Part shown: positions 32,501-43,597 of the stretch, in pieces
Numbering within the stretch: position 1 is the first letter of the stretch
Layout of the letters: the number at the start of each line of letters is the position of its first letter
DNA from: Diogma glabrata
Lineage: Eukaryota > Arthropoda > Insecta > Diptera > Cylindrotomidae
Length of the DNA stretch: 64,000 nt
Direction of reading: 5' to 3'
NCBI GenBank assembly: GCA_963693315.1
Contig: OY856188.1
Coordinates: 147,869,096 to 147,933,095, forward strand
Made by a program: the position numbers and the translations under genes
Notes under the pieces: generated by a model
Databases searched by the model: none
Seen by the model: the letters and a program-made list of their open reading frames with translations, nothing else
Told to the model about the DNA's origin: nothing

Positions 32501-33893
32501 TAATTAAAGTTCGTCCGCCAGCACCCTAAGATATCATCTTGGCTAATGACATCTCCTGCCATTGCCAGTGGTATGTGATATCTCACGCTAACTCATATGT
32601 CAATGGCAGGGACTGGAGTACGCAGGGTAGTCAGAACGTAGATCAACATTGATCATAATAGATCAAAATTGATCCCTCCTGCGGATGACGAATTGAATTT
32701 GAAAACTATTATTTTAGAGTAAACATTGAAAATAGTCCGTCGTTACAAAACTAGGAGAAACGAAGATAGTGATGATAGAACTAACATCACTATCTGCTGT
32801 TTATTCTAGAAGAAAGGACTATGATAATCGCCAATCACGTCTTGCTACAATAATTGCTTTGATGATGTAAAATATTTATTATTGAATGACGATGTGAGAA
32901 TTTACGTCAAAAAGAAACAGAAACAGAAAACCTGGCTGTATACAAAAAATACAGCTATACATATATGTATTAAAATTATTTAAATTATTTATCATTTTTT
33001 TTTTATTCTTTTTAAATTTATTTTTTTTTTTTTTAAATAAAATGTGTTGTGTAATAGGGTTTAGAATATGTGTCACAACAACACATAAATACCTTTTAAG
33101 AACTAGGTCTAGACCTGGGTCCCACAACAACTGGCGTTCTAAGGTGTTGATTAACGCTTTTTTTAAACATCTGCGGGTTGAAGCCACGCGAGACTAAGTG
33201 TTCCGGCAAACTATTCCATTTGTACGCAGTTCGGACAAAGAATTCTCTCTGCGATCTGCCAGTATGACAGTGCGGGATCTTTACCGCTTCACCGGTTGCG
33301 GCAGCCGATTGCCGAGTGGAACGGGGGTAAGAATAAGTTTGAGGCATGATGCCGCTGATTTCATCTGAGCACTGCTGATGACGATATTTGTAAAAAACAA
33401 CGAGGTCAGCAACAGTGCGACGATGTTGTAGGGAATCAAGTTTTGATGTCAAAACTTGGCGTATAGCCCGCTTTTGAACAGAGTGCAAGAGGGCCAAGAT
33501 GGAAACAGAGGCAGCACCCCAAACTTGACAGCAGTACTCCATACAGGGACGAATATAGGACTTATAAACATGGAGCAATTGGTATGGAGTGAAAAGTTTT
33601 TTGCATCTGTTTAGGAGGCCGAGCTTTTAGCTTTTTAGACGCGCTTTTTGCCATCACCATTACATGATCGTTCCAGAGTAGGTCATTTGAAACTTTGACA
33701 CCCAATAAACGAATGTTTTTACATTCACCTATTGGTTCATCACACATACTGAATAAAATATCTCTGGGGAACTCGGTGTTTAATCTGGAAACAATCAACA
33801 GCTGTGTTTTGGTAGAGTTGAAATTGACAAGGTTTTGGTCACCCCTGTCGGCGACTTTATTCAGGTCTTTGTTCACGTTTATGGCAGCGTCTC
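32501..33893 (-). pseudogene. LINE-b fragment 3: RT C-terminal third and 3' UTR (second part of duplication copy 2)
   Basis: The minus strand from 33876 has the post-catalytic RT region (NFNSTKTQLLIVSR, LLGVKVSNDLLWNDH). After a frameshift near 33570 it continues with SYIRPCMEYCCQVWG, SVQKRAIR and KWNSLPEHL to a stop at 33096, then a 3' UTR to 32505. The catalytic YADD region is missing. A small deletion near 33450 distinguishes it from fragment 2. Confidence 0.85.
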
Positions 33894-34664
33894 TCTATTT
33901 AATAATTATTATTTATTTGTTTTATTTACTTAAAAATATTTAATTTTTTTATTAATTAAAATGAAGAAAAATTATTTTTTTTTACTACTTGCATGAGAAA
34001 TTTCAATTATTTACTCAAAAACCCAAGACAAAAGTTATTTTTCTCAACTAAGGTTACTAATAATTATTCCCCACACCTAATAATAAGTATTTTAGCACCT
34101 TAGTAAATAATGAAAATATAATTTTTGTTCGTTTGTTAACTGAGTTCATCTTTGAATTTTTTTAGTTTCTTCCTAAAATAATAATAATATATTAAAAAAC
34201 AATAAGCGTTTTGATTTTATTTTAATAATAATAAATAATGAATGAATGCAAAAATTTCTTTGCAACTATAGTTTAGTTTATTTGAAATTTTAATTCGTGT
34301 TAAACAGAATTCTGTTGAAATTTAGTTTAGTTGTGAGTTGTAGACTAAAAAAATTCTAAATTTGGCTCAACAATATTGAACAGATTTTCAATTCAATTCA
34401 ATTCATGTCAAAAATAAATAAAAGCTATATTTTTTAATGCAAAGCATATGTGATTTTTATATAGTTTTAAGAAAATTCATTGAAAATAAATTTCTAACTA
34501 AGCAGTCCTGAATAATAAATATCCAATACGCAATCCAATGATATGATACACAATGCTTCACCAAATCAAAATTTTTATTTATTCACCATTTGCTTATTAA
34601 TTGACATTTTATTTTGTGAATAATTAAGAGTTTTAGTGCATTTTTTATATCAAGTAGTAAAAAA
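33894..34664. other. AT-rich stretch without recognisable gene
   Basis: It is very AT-rich, with only short frames and no terminal repeats recognised. Confidence 0.5.
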
Positions 34665-34800
34665 AATAGTATATAAACCTCGGTGAAGAAAATTTTCTCC
34701 ATTTCGGTGCTTAATTCGCTCGAAACTTCGTTTCTCGCTAATTAATATCCACCTCAATGTAGAAAATTTTCTTTATCACCTCGGTATATAATGTACTATT
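34665..34800. repeat. 136-bp imperfect palindrome, family P
   Basis: The ends AATAGTATATAA and TATATAATGTACTATT are shared with 22155-22289. The stem runs through CCTCGGTGA, GAAAATTTTCT, CCA and AATT into a GCTCGAAACTTCG core. Confidence 0.8.
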
Positions 34801-34859
34801 ATTTATTTATTTACTTGAAAAAAACATATATTTATTGTTTTATCGTCCTCGATTTTATT

Positions 34860-35400
34860 TCTCAGAAGTTATTCTAACAAATAAAACACCAAGCTTCAGA
34901 TCAAATATCTCTATTTATTATAGATATTTCGGTCCTTATTTGGGACCGTCTTCAGTATCTAAAATATAAGTAAAAACAATATATGGTTACAAAATTAAAA
35001 TTAAATTAACATTAACAATCAAAACACTTTAAAAAATTATTCTAAATCACTTACATTATTTCGACACTTTATCCTGAACAGATTTTACTTAATGATAATT
35101 TATTATATTAGATGTTAATTATTTATACTTTTTTCAAAACAATAAAACAATAAAATGTCCATACAATAAAATCAAAAAAAATTACAAAAATTATTTTTTC
35201 CTATGAGACACAAATGTTATATATTTAAATTAATTCTATGTAAATGAGGTTGTTGAACTGCATTATTGACCTAATTGTTGTAACAAAATCATTTTTACGT
35301 ATTTTTTTTTTAATTCGTCAGATTCGTTTTGGGTTCATATGAAATCACTTTCTCTAGGACTGCTTGCCTATGTTGTTCAATACTTGTGCGTATACCGGGT
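34860..35400 (-). other. Penelope-like element 3' UTR
   Basis: This is non-coding sequence downstream of the Penelope stop. It contains the conserved hairpin GACGGTCC...GGACCGAAAT typical of Penelope-like elements (34921-34960). Confidence 0.6.
34921..34960 (-). ncRNA. Hammerhead-ribozyme-like core in the Penelope 3' region
   Basis: The minus strand reads CTGAAGA, then GGTCC and GGACC as a 5-bp stem around CAAATAA, then GAAA. Penelope-like elements are known to carry minimal hammerhead motifs. An unpaired C after CTGAAGA, and outer bases AGATA/TATCT that pair with each other, make an active fold doubtful. Confidence 0.35.
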
Positions 35401-37167
35401 TCAAACTCTCTCTATGTCCGATCTCAGATTTATGGATGTTCTTCTTCTTAGATGAATATTTATCGATTCCAATGTAAGCCTCTTTTTCCAATCTGCTTCT
35501 TTTATGAGAATTTTGGTATTATCAAATGCGAATTTGTGCCCATTGTCTATGGTATGTTGGAGAGCCGCCGTTTTTCCAGATTTTTTCATTCCAGTTTTCT
35601 CATCATATCTATGTTGCTTAATACGCGATCCTAATTTTTGACCCGTTTGTCCTATGTATTCGCCATCACAGTTACTACAAGGGAATGCATACACCACCCC
35701 ATGTTGCTCATTCATCTCCAGACTATTGTTTAATTTGCCAGAAATCCTACTTACGTTGCTGTGTGCTCTATACCCAATTCTTAAGTTGCTATTGCTGCTC
35801 TTTAACAATCTGCATAAGCTTTCTGATAAGTGTCTTGTATATATGAGACCTTTGTATATTGTTGATTCAGCTTCCATGCCAACGTTCAATGCTGTGTTGT
35901 GAATATTTTCATATTTCCTTATCATACCAGCAATCAGACCTATTGGATTACCATTTAATGTTAAAATCCTATAGATTTCTTCAATCGTAAATTTCCTATA
36001 TTTGTAAGATGTTATTTTTAGCATGCGGGATACCGTACCATAGGCCACACTGGTTTTCTGACTATTTGGATGTTCAGATAAATAATTCAGTACTCTATTT
36101 TTTGAACTTGGTTTCTGGTAATAACTCGTAGTTATTTTGTTGCCTTCCCTATGCAGCATCATGTCTAAGTATGGCAATGCGTTATGATCCTCAATCTCAT
36201 ATGTGAATTGAATGGATCTATTTTCACTGTTTAACAGATTAAATAAATTTTCAATCTCATCTCTCGGCATCAATATTAATGTGTCATTCACATATTTCAC
36301 TAATAACGTTGGATCAAAGCCAGCCTTCTCCATAACACTGTCCAACAGGTCAGTGATTACGAAGTCCGCCAAAATCGCTGATACCGGTCCACCAATTGTC
36401 AATCCATCCTTCTGCTTGAATACTTTGCCTCGATATTCTAGATAATTACTATCATTAACGCATAACTTAATCATGTCCATGAAATCAGCCCATGGTATCG
36501 ATGTTGTTTTTCTAATGTTTTCCCACCTAAAATGGAGCGATTCACATACTGCTGCAAACGGAATTTTTTCATACATAGATATAATATCAAATGATACCAT
36601 GTTGTCATCAGTGGACAATGTAGTATCCTCAAGTCTCATTCTTAGTTCGTACAAATTTTTGAAATTATATTTTTCAGTGTCCACTGCACCTGTCAAAATC
36701 TTGTTAAGATACTTCGCCATCTTGAATGTGGGACTGTTGGTGGAGTTAATAATAAGCCTGATCCCTGGTTTATGGATCTTCGGTGTTGCTCTTGGGGCCT
36801 GTGCAGTGAATGTTGTAGGCTGACGCTTCATCTTTTTATCAATATAATTATTGTCTAATAGTTTACTCATCATCATGTTATTACGTTTTTGCAAGTACGC
36901 TGTTGGATCTCTGGTCAATCTTCTGTATTTTCCCTCATCATTGAAGTAATTCATTAATTTAGTTTCATAATCGGTCCGGTCCATGAGTATGGTGACATTG
37001 CCCTTGTCAGCAGCTGTGACGACGATGTCAGGATTATTTTTTAGGAAGATTTTGGTATTATTGTATGCATCGTGAATCATTTTTTGTTGTCTAGTTAACT
37101 TTCTATTCATGTGCATATGGTTTGATATAATCGTTGCTGCCTTTCCTCTGACTATGTTTTGTTGCTC
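35401..37167 (-). pseudogene. Penelope-like element ORF: reverse transcriptase and GIY-YIG endonuclease (C-terminal 588 codons)
   Basis: The frame is open to the TAG-side end. It has TAADKGN, PKIHKPG, FDIISMYEKIP, GLTIGGPVSAILA and the catalytic box as YVND where YVDD is expected. A C-terminal GIY-YIG nuclease follows (VVYAFPCSNCDGEYIGQTGQ, RIKQHR). Penelope-like elements use this pair for target-primed insertion, and the nuclease confirms the class. Codons upstream of 37167 belong to the Ty3-C LTR. The true N-terminal part lies at 47374-47675 and resumes in frame across one copy of GAGC. The Asp-to-Asn change and the Ty3-C insertion make it inactive. Confidence 0.92.
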
Positions 37168-38297
37168 TATTATATTTGCATTGTTGGCCCTGTTACGGTG
37201 CCAATTTATTATATTTGGACCTTTGGTAATACAAATATATATATAAAAAGAAATTAATAGTAATGTTACGGTACTTAAAGGAATTCGGAGTGAACAGACC
37301 GTTCCCATTCGAATCCGAGATTTGGGAATCTCTTATTATCTTTTTCCTTAGTTTATCTCGACATTACAAAAGTAATGTCTAAATTAAAATTAACATAAAT
37401 ATTAATAATAAATACCTTAGTTGCAACTGTTGATTGCTGTCATCAATATTCTGTTGTTTTAAGTTATTAGTTTGATTTTCCAAAACTCAACAGCATCTGA
37501 TTTTGTTATACGAAATTGATCACCATCAAAAAATAGATCCTTTCGAGCGAGGTTCCTGGCACATAAAACTATTATTCGTATTTTTTTTGTACCCCATTGC
37601 GGCGTGAATATTCCACTTTGTTCGTAATTCAAATAAAAATTATAAGTTGCTTTACGAACCAACATTTATTATACATTTTTATTAAAGTTGTTTAAAGAAT
37701 TAAGTTCATATTTCGCATGTGACACTAATGTAAATGAATTACGATAATTTTTTTTATTCATTCGAAAGATTTACATAATTTTTCAGTATCACTTTAAAAT
37801 TATTTTGTGATATATTTTGTATACACAATAATCGATACATTTTAATATGTTGTTATCATTTCACTTATTATAACTACATTTATTTGTTATGAATTTAATT
37901 TCACGAAAATATAATCTTGCATAACATAAAAGCACAATTAAAATGTTTTCTCTTTAAAAGCAGAAAATGGAATGAAATATTATTTTTAAATTATGAAATT
38001 GCAAAATGTGATTTTGATTTTTCCATCTTATGATGTCAAAACAAAATCGGGCAATCTCCGAAAATTCAGTAATGATTAACAACGACGTCTGTTCATTAGC
38101 ATTGGAAATAAAAATTTAGTACGTTCGTTTGCTTTTTATAGTATGTTCAAAATTTAACTAGCAGTTAAGTTTTAGAAAATTTTAAAATTATTATTAATGT
38201 AAGAATGAACGGAAACTAATGAAATGCATTTTTATTGAATTGAAAACGAAGATGAATTTGGTTTTATTATTGTTTCGTGATTATTGCGATCGTTACA
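37168..38297 (-). repeat. Ty3-C 3' LTR (1130 bp)
   Basis: On the element strand it starts TGTAACGATCGC and ends AATATAATA, not the usual CA; the GCTC duplication fixes this end. The terminal region contains a second primer-site-like motif, TGGCACCGTAACAGGGCC (37185-37202), flanked by two copies of CAAATATAATAAATTGGC or its start. Confidence 0.93.
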
Positions 38298-38621
38298 CCA
38301 TGAATTCAAGGTAGAAACCAAGATTTTTACTCTTGAAATCACAAAAACGTCGCCATCCCCTCCATGACAGAAAACCACCGAACTACTTCCACTTATTAAA
38401 CTGTATCTGGGATCGAGATACCCACAGTCACTGGCGTCAAGACCGATGACCGGTTCCAACACTCATGAAGTCCTTAAGAACTTCACTGAGCATTGAGACC
38501 GACCATCCATCCGAACGTCAGCACCATGGACACCCCGATACAACCAGTAAGTATGACCTGAAGATGTGAACCCCAGAGACGACAATCAGCCAGAGGAACA
38601 ACCCTACCTAACGAAAAGACA
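38298..38621 (-). other. Ty3-C 3' UTR
   Basis: This is 324 bp between the pol stop and the LTR. It is conserved in the palindromic relative at 31072-31396. Just before the LTR the element strand reads ATTCATGGTG, so a strong polypurine tract is not obvious. Confidence 0.75.
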
Positions 38622-41600
38622 TCATTCCCTGATGTCTTTCGCGTGATGTACTCCAAGATTCTTACCGCTCATATCTATGCACTCATAAAGTACATTTCCA
38701 ATCTTAGTCTTAATCATTGCAGGCAAGAACTTTGGAGCCAATTTTGCCGAGAACCTTTTGGTAGCGTCACTCAAATGATGTTGCCGTACAAACACACGTT
38801 GTTGTGGTTGAAAAGTCCGTAGTTTAGATCGCAGGTTGTACTGATGTTGCGATTTCTTAAAAGCTGCTTTTAAATTTTGTTGAACCCGGTTCCTAAGCAG
38901 AGTCAAATGATCAGTGCGTTCCATTTCCTCACCAGCATCTTCACCAAGCTGATGTAGTGATCTCAACAATTGGTAAGTATTCCCATCCGAAACTGGATGT
39001 TGACCAAATAATAAATAGTACGGTGAGTACTTGGTAGCTGAATGTACTGCAGCCCGCAGTGCATACGCGATTTCACCAATTTGTGAGTCCCACTTGGTAT
39101 GTTGACCTTTAAGGAACGCTCGGATTGCTGCTAAAACTGATCGGTTGACCCGCTCTGACGCGTTACTTTGAGGACTATAGACACCGGTCCTAATGTGTTT
39201 AATGCCGAAATCTGACAAAAGATTTTGAAAGTTCCTACTAGTGAACTGTTTGCCATTGTCACTGTGTAGAAACTCTGGTACCCCATATGTAAGAAACACT
39301 TCATTCCTTAGAAAAGCATTCACCTTCGGTGAAGTTGCGTTTCTAAGTGGTTTCAGTAGTACAAACTTCGTAGCATGATCCAGAACTATCAATAACACCG
39401 TATTCCCAAGTGTAGAACGAGGATACGGTCCCAAAAAATCTATATAGACTCTCTGCCATGGACGTGCTGTTTCGAATTGATATTGCATCGGAGGACGCAA
39501 TATCTGATTCGTGGCTTTTGTTTGTTTACATGTGTCGCAGGACACAACATAGTTGTGTACCTGTGACGCCATGCCCGGCCAATAATAAAGACGTCGAAGT
39601 AATTCTAAAGTCTTTTTAACACCTCCATGAGCAGCAGTACTATCATCATGATGTTTCTGAATCATGTTTGAAGTCATCGGTTTTGGTACCCAGAGTTTCC
39701 ACACAGGAACATCGTTGGGTATTGCATCAGATCTTGGCTCAATACGTATGTATAGCTTATCATCCACGACTTTAACAGATGGAAAGTCCTTGGGAGATGA
39801 TTGAACTTTAGCTATCATATCCGTATATTCCTTGTGCCGATAACCCTCATTGTCGATTTTGATGTCGTTAATGTGATGTGTTAATGCTTCCGTCAATTCC
39901 TCGTGTGTATCGTCATAAAGACGAGATAGAGCATCAGGGACTATATTTTGGGTACCTTTTTGGTGGATAATGGTAAAATCCATATGTTGGAGTTTTAGGC
40001 TCCACCTAGCCAGACGGCCACTCAAGTCCTTCTGTGACATAAGCCACTTCAGACTTGAGTGATCAGTCACAATTGTAAATCGGTGACCTTCAACATAGCC
40101 CCTGAATTTCTTCACACTAAGAATTGCCGCAAGACATTCAAGCTCAGAAACCGAATAGTTTCTTTGAGCTTTATTAAGTTTTTTCGACATGAAGGCTATC
40201 GGACACTCTTGTCCGTCCTCGTCGATCTGATACAGTACACTACCTATCCCTGTCAGACTTGCATCGCATCTAATAAAGAACTCTTTATTATAATCAGGGT
40301 TCACTAATACCGGTGCTGTAGTCAGCAATTTTTTTAGATTTTCAAAAGCTGTCTGCGCTTCCACTGTCCATTTTAATTTTCCAGAACTTTTCTTTAATAG
40401 GTCTGTGATCGGTGATACCACGCTTGCATAGTTTGGTATGAAACGTTGGTACCAACCGGCCATACCTAATAAACGTCGTATTTGTTTTACTGTAGATGGA
40501 GCTGGGTACTCTGCTACAGCTCTTACCTTGTCAGGGTCAGTTCGAAGACCGTCCTCACCAACCAGAAAACCTAAGTATTTCACCTCTCTCAGAACAAATT
40601 TGCTTTTCTTGAGGTTAATTGTTAACCCAGCCGCTCTTAACAATGAAGAGACTTTGGACAGCAATTCCATATGTTCCTGGAACGTGTAAGAGACTACCAA
40701 TAAATCATCTAAATAAACAAAGACATTTTCGTGATATTGATGTGGTATCACTTTGTGCATTAGCCGACACATTGTCTGGGGAGCATTGCACAATCCAAAG
40801 GGCATAACCCGGAATTGATACAATGGACGACCAGGCACTGTGAAGGCTGTCTTGTCTCTAGATGCTTCTGCCAGAGGAATCTGCCAGAAAGCATCTTTGA
40901 GATCAATACTTGAAATGTACTTTGTGCTATTTAGACGACCTAGTAAGCCATCAATCAAGGGAAGTGGGTAAGCGTCCTTTTTAGTTAGTGAATTGACACG
41001 ACGGCTATCAATACATAATCTGTTTTTACCAGATTCTTTTTGTACCAGAACCACTGGCGAGCACCAAGAACTGTTACTCTCTTCGATCACGCCCATTTGA
41101 AGCATTCGGTCGAGTTCGGCATAAACCTTTAGTTGAACAGCCGGCGACGTGGGATAGTGCCTCTGTTTAACAGGTGCACTATCACCAACATCGATGACAT
41201 GTTCAACTAAAGAAGTCTTTCCGAGTCCAGACACTTCAAATGACGGGAAAGAATCCTTGATCATATCCAGTTCTCGTTGCTGGTCAGTGGTGAGGTTATG
41301 TATATTAACAGTTTGTAGCTCTGTGCGAGTCAGTTCACTAACAAATGAAGGAACAATACCAAATTTCTCCCAGAAATCTATGCCCAGGTAGAGCTCTTCT
41401 CGTAAACCAGGGACTATATGGAACCGCATTGGTTTAGTGGAGCCATTCACAGTTATTGGAACTTCTATGTAACCTAAAATTTTATTTGCAGTACCATCCG
41501 CCGTACGAATACACGAAGTGTACTTACGGTAGGTTGTACCTGATGATTCCAATAATTCCAAGGAATTTCTTCCAAGTATAGTGATTGACGCTCCACTATC

Positions 41601-41942
41601 CAATAGACCTGAGATATGTTTGTCCAAAATTTTTATTGTTAGTCGCGGCCGAGGATCCTTTGTTTCTGAAAGGATAGATGAAATACAAGCTTTACGAAAT
41701 AATTTCCTCATCCTCCAATATCTAATGTTACGTTCAAGACGTCTAAAATATGTTCGATGTAATGATGGGAAATTAAATGTACTGGGTGATTTTATTCTGG
41801 TTTCCTGAGTGGTGATCGATCGTCCTGCGTTGCTACATCTCTCGTCGTTTTCTTCGGGCTCATTGGATGTTGAACCGAGGGTACCATCCCCGAAGCATGT
41901 ACTCTCGGACGGTAGTTTACCGACGGGTGACAATATGAACAA
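38622..41942 (-). CDS. pol: Ty3-C pol: protease, RT, RNase H, integrase
   Basis: One uninterrupted frame of 1106 codons lies in the -1 frame relative to gag and overlaps it by 151 bp. It has protease DSGA (115-118), RT SIDLKDAFWQIP and YLDD (410-413), and RNase H CDAS (D560) with E602 and D627. The RNase H/integrase linker reads LKWLMSQKDLSGRLARW without the stops seen in Ty3-A and Ty3-B. The integrase has a zinc finger (H765, H772, C802, C805), D835, D895, E930 and a tail ending HHAKDIRE. All catalytic residues are in place. It should be made as Gag-Pol by frameshifting in 41792-41942. I found no canonical heptamer in that overlap. Confidence 0.96.
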   Translation of the reverse strand: MFILSPVGKLPSESTCFGDGTLGSTSNEPEENDERCSNAGRSITTQETRIKSPSTFNFPSLHRTYFRRLERNIRYWRMRKLFRKACISSILSETKDPRPRLTIKILDKHISGLLDSGASITILGRNSLELLESSGTTYRKYTSCIRTADGTANKILGYIEVPITVNGSTKPMRFHIVPGLREELYLGIDFWEKFGIVPSFVSELTRTELQTVNIHNLTTDQQRELDMIKDSFPSFEVSGLGKTSLVEHVIDVGDSAPVKQRHYPTSPAVQLKVYAELDRMLQMGVIEESNSSWCSPVVLVQKESGKNRLCIDSRRVNSLTKKDAYPLPLIDGLLGRLNSTKYISSIDLKDAFWQIPLAEASRDKTAFTVPGRPLYQFRVMPFGLCNAPQTMCRLMHKVIPHQYHENVFVYLDDLLVVSYTFQEHMELLSKVSSLLRAAGLTINLKKSKFVLREVKYLGFLVGEDGLRTDPDKVRAVAEYPAPSTVKQIRRLLGMAGWYQRFIPNYASVVSPITDLLKKSSGKLKWTVEAQTAFENLKKLLTTAPVLVNPDYNKEFFIRCDASLTGIGSVLYQIDEDGQECPIAFMSKKLNKAQRNYSVSELECLAAILSVKKFRGYVEGHRFTIVTDHSSLKWLMSQKDLSGRLARWSLKLQHMDFTIIHQKGTQNIVPDALSRLYDDTHEELTEALTHHINDIKIDNEGYRHKEYTDMIAKVQSSPKDFPSVKVVDDKLYIRIEPRSDAIPNDVPVWKLWVPKPMTSNMIQKHHDDSTAAHGGVKKTLELLRRLYYWPGMASQVHNYVVSCDTCKQTKATNQILRPPMQYQFETARPWQRVYIDFLGPYPRSTLGNTVLLIVLDHATKFVLLKPLRNATSPKVNAFLRNEVFLTYGVPEFLHSDNGKQFTSRNFQNLLSDFGIKHIRTGVYSPQSNASERVNRSVLAAIRAFLKGQHTKWDSQIGEIAYALRAAVHSATKYSPYYLLFGQHPVSDGNTYQLLRSLHQLGEDAGEEMERTDHLTLLRNRVQQNLKAAFKKSQHQYNLRSKLRTFQPQQRVFVRQHHLSDATKRFSAKLAPKFLPAMIKTKIGNVLYECIDMSGKNLGVHHAKDIRE

Positions 41943-43597
41943 TTTGCATATATCACGTCCGGCTTATTACATTTCCAGCAGTGCAATTTTATTCTGTTTT
42001 TAGAACAATCAGGAGCTCGATGTCCATTTACCCCGCATCTAAAACAGACAATTGGTTGTCTGGACATTGATGGACCAGGTTGATTAGTATTACCAGATGA
42101 TATCGCAGGTCGTTGCAGAATTCTTCTAGGTTGTGTATCCACAGCTTCAATATATCCATCTTGTTCCGGATCTATTTCTGATTCATAGTCGTCCATTTGC
42201 TGTAGTTCGCTAATCCTTAAGTTTGACATTCTGGTTGGGACTGGTGTAGACCACAAACGTTCGAACTTCTGACACAATGTCCGAAGCTCGTCCATAGTTG
42301 TGATTGTTGCTGCAAGTGTAGCGTTCTTCAGTTCTACACTCAGTCCTTCCCTAGCGATTTCTAATAATTCAGCTGCAGCAAATGGTCGAACTAATCTCCG
42401 ATTTAACGAACCCACTTCAACTAAATACTCATAAACGCTCTCTTTGACTTTCTGTTTACGGTTCAAAAGAACACGTAATACCGCTTTATCATCGGTGAGC
42501 GTACCGAAGGTGCGTAGGAGTCCTTCCCTAAGCACTGAGTAGGTCACTTCCTCATATTCATGAGTCAAATTCAAATAATATCTATCGGCAGCTGCCTTGA
42601 GGTACCGTGGAACGATCGACCTCAGGTCGTCCCAGGACACACGGTCCCTCCTTGCAGCCGCCTCCACTCGATGGATAAACTCATGAACATCAGGAGAGTG
42701 ACCATCCCCTGTGAAGTTCGGAACCCAATTTGAGTCATAACGACTCAAATTGTTCCTACGTACCTCTCGGTATGCTCCCGGTGACAATGCTGGAGCCGCG
42801 ACACGAGATACCTGAGGAAGTGGGTTGTATGGTGGTGGTGCTGTTAATGGAGCTTGTGGATAATTTGTTAGAAATTGTTGTAACTGCTCCTGTGGTATCG
42901 GTTGATAATTCAGAGGCTGCTGTACCAATGCCGGATTGATGTATCTTTGTTCAGCTTGGAACGATGAACCCAGTTGTGGTAATGCGAAGTCCTCCGCTCT
43001 TAAACCTGATTGTTGAAAATAAGCCGGTGGTAATTGTTCCGACCGTCTCTGTTGTTGATGGTCTGTACGATTCAGACTATTTATTGTCTCAGTTATTGGC
43101 TGTACTGGGATCGGTGTGGATCTCTCACCTGGTCGAAAAGCAGGTGAAGCAGATGGAGCAGATGATACTCCTGGTTTGTTTTGTATAATTGGACGTGTTG
43201 ACAGTGATCCTATTATATCCCAAGCGCGTGACAATTGCGAGATAGCGTAGGTGCGGGCTTCTTGCAAGTCATTGCGAGGACCCAACCTATTCATCCTACC
43301 TGTATAATGCAACACTCGATTCGCCAAACCATCTAAGAAGATCTGATTAACCGGTGGTTGAAGTCGACGTACCTGATCTAAAACAACTTGTGCTGCCTGC
43401 ACCACCGTTTGAGACTCAGCTACCAAGTCTCTCGCATGAGATACCGTTACTGGAACTGCACCATGATTTACGTGGTTTCGCAGTTCCTCTGCCCAATTGA
43501 CCCCTCTAAAATCCACACCCCGAACCAGACATTCGATCTGCAGTTCACTGGATTCCAAACCATAGAACGGATGGTCCACGCCAATGTGACTTGACAT
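41792..43597 (-). CDS. gag: Ty3-C Gag
   Basis: The frame has 601 codons from ATG 43597. A helical N-terminal region (about 1-135) is followed by a long Pro/Gln-rich linker containing PPPY (254-257), the form of a late-domain motif that binds WW domains. The capsid-like domain spans about 290-450 and is followed by CFRCGVNGHRAPDC (C518, C521, H526, C531). A second cysteine cluster is at C540, C543, C553 and C556. There is no RING finger, unlike Ty3-B. Gag forms the particle that carries the RNA and Pol. Confidence 0.94.
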   Translation of the reverse strand: MSSHIGVDHPFYGLESSELQIECLVRGVDFRGVNWAEELRNHVNHGAVPVTVSHARDLVAESQTVVQAAQVVLDQVRRLQPPVNQIFLDGLANRVLHYTGRMNRLGPRNDLQEARTYAISQLSRAWDIIGSLSTRPIIQNKPGVSSAPSASPAFRPGERSTPIPVQPITETINSLNRTDHQQQRRSEQLPPAYFQQSGLRAEDFALPQLGSSFQAEQRYINPALVQQPLNYQPIPQEQLQQFLTNYPQAPLTAPPPYNPLPQVSRVAAPALSPGAYREVRRNNLSRYDSNWVPNFTGDGHSPDVHEFIHRVEAAARRDRVSWDDLRSIVPRYLKAAADRYYLNLTHEYEEVTYSVLREGLLRTFGTLTDDKAVLRVLLNRKQKVKESVYEYLVEVGSLNRRLVRPFAAAELLEIAREGLSVELKNATLAATITTMDELRTLCQKFERLWSTPVPTRMSNLRISELQQMDDYESEIDPEQDGYIEAVDTQPRRILQRPAISSGNTNQPGPSMSRQPIVCFRCGVNGHRAPDCSKNRIKLHCWKCNKPDVIYANCSYCHPSVNYRPRVHASGMVPSVQHPMSPKKTTRDVATQDDRSPLRKPE

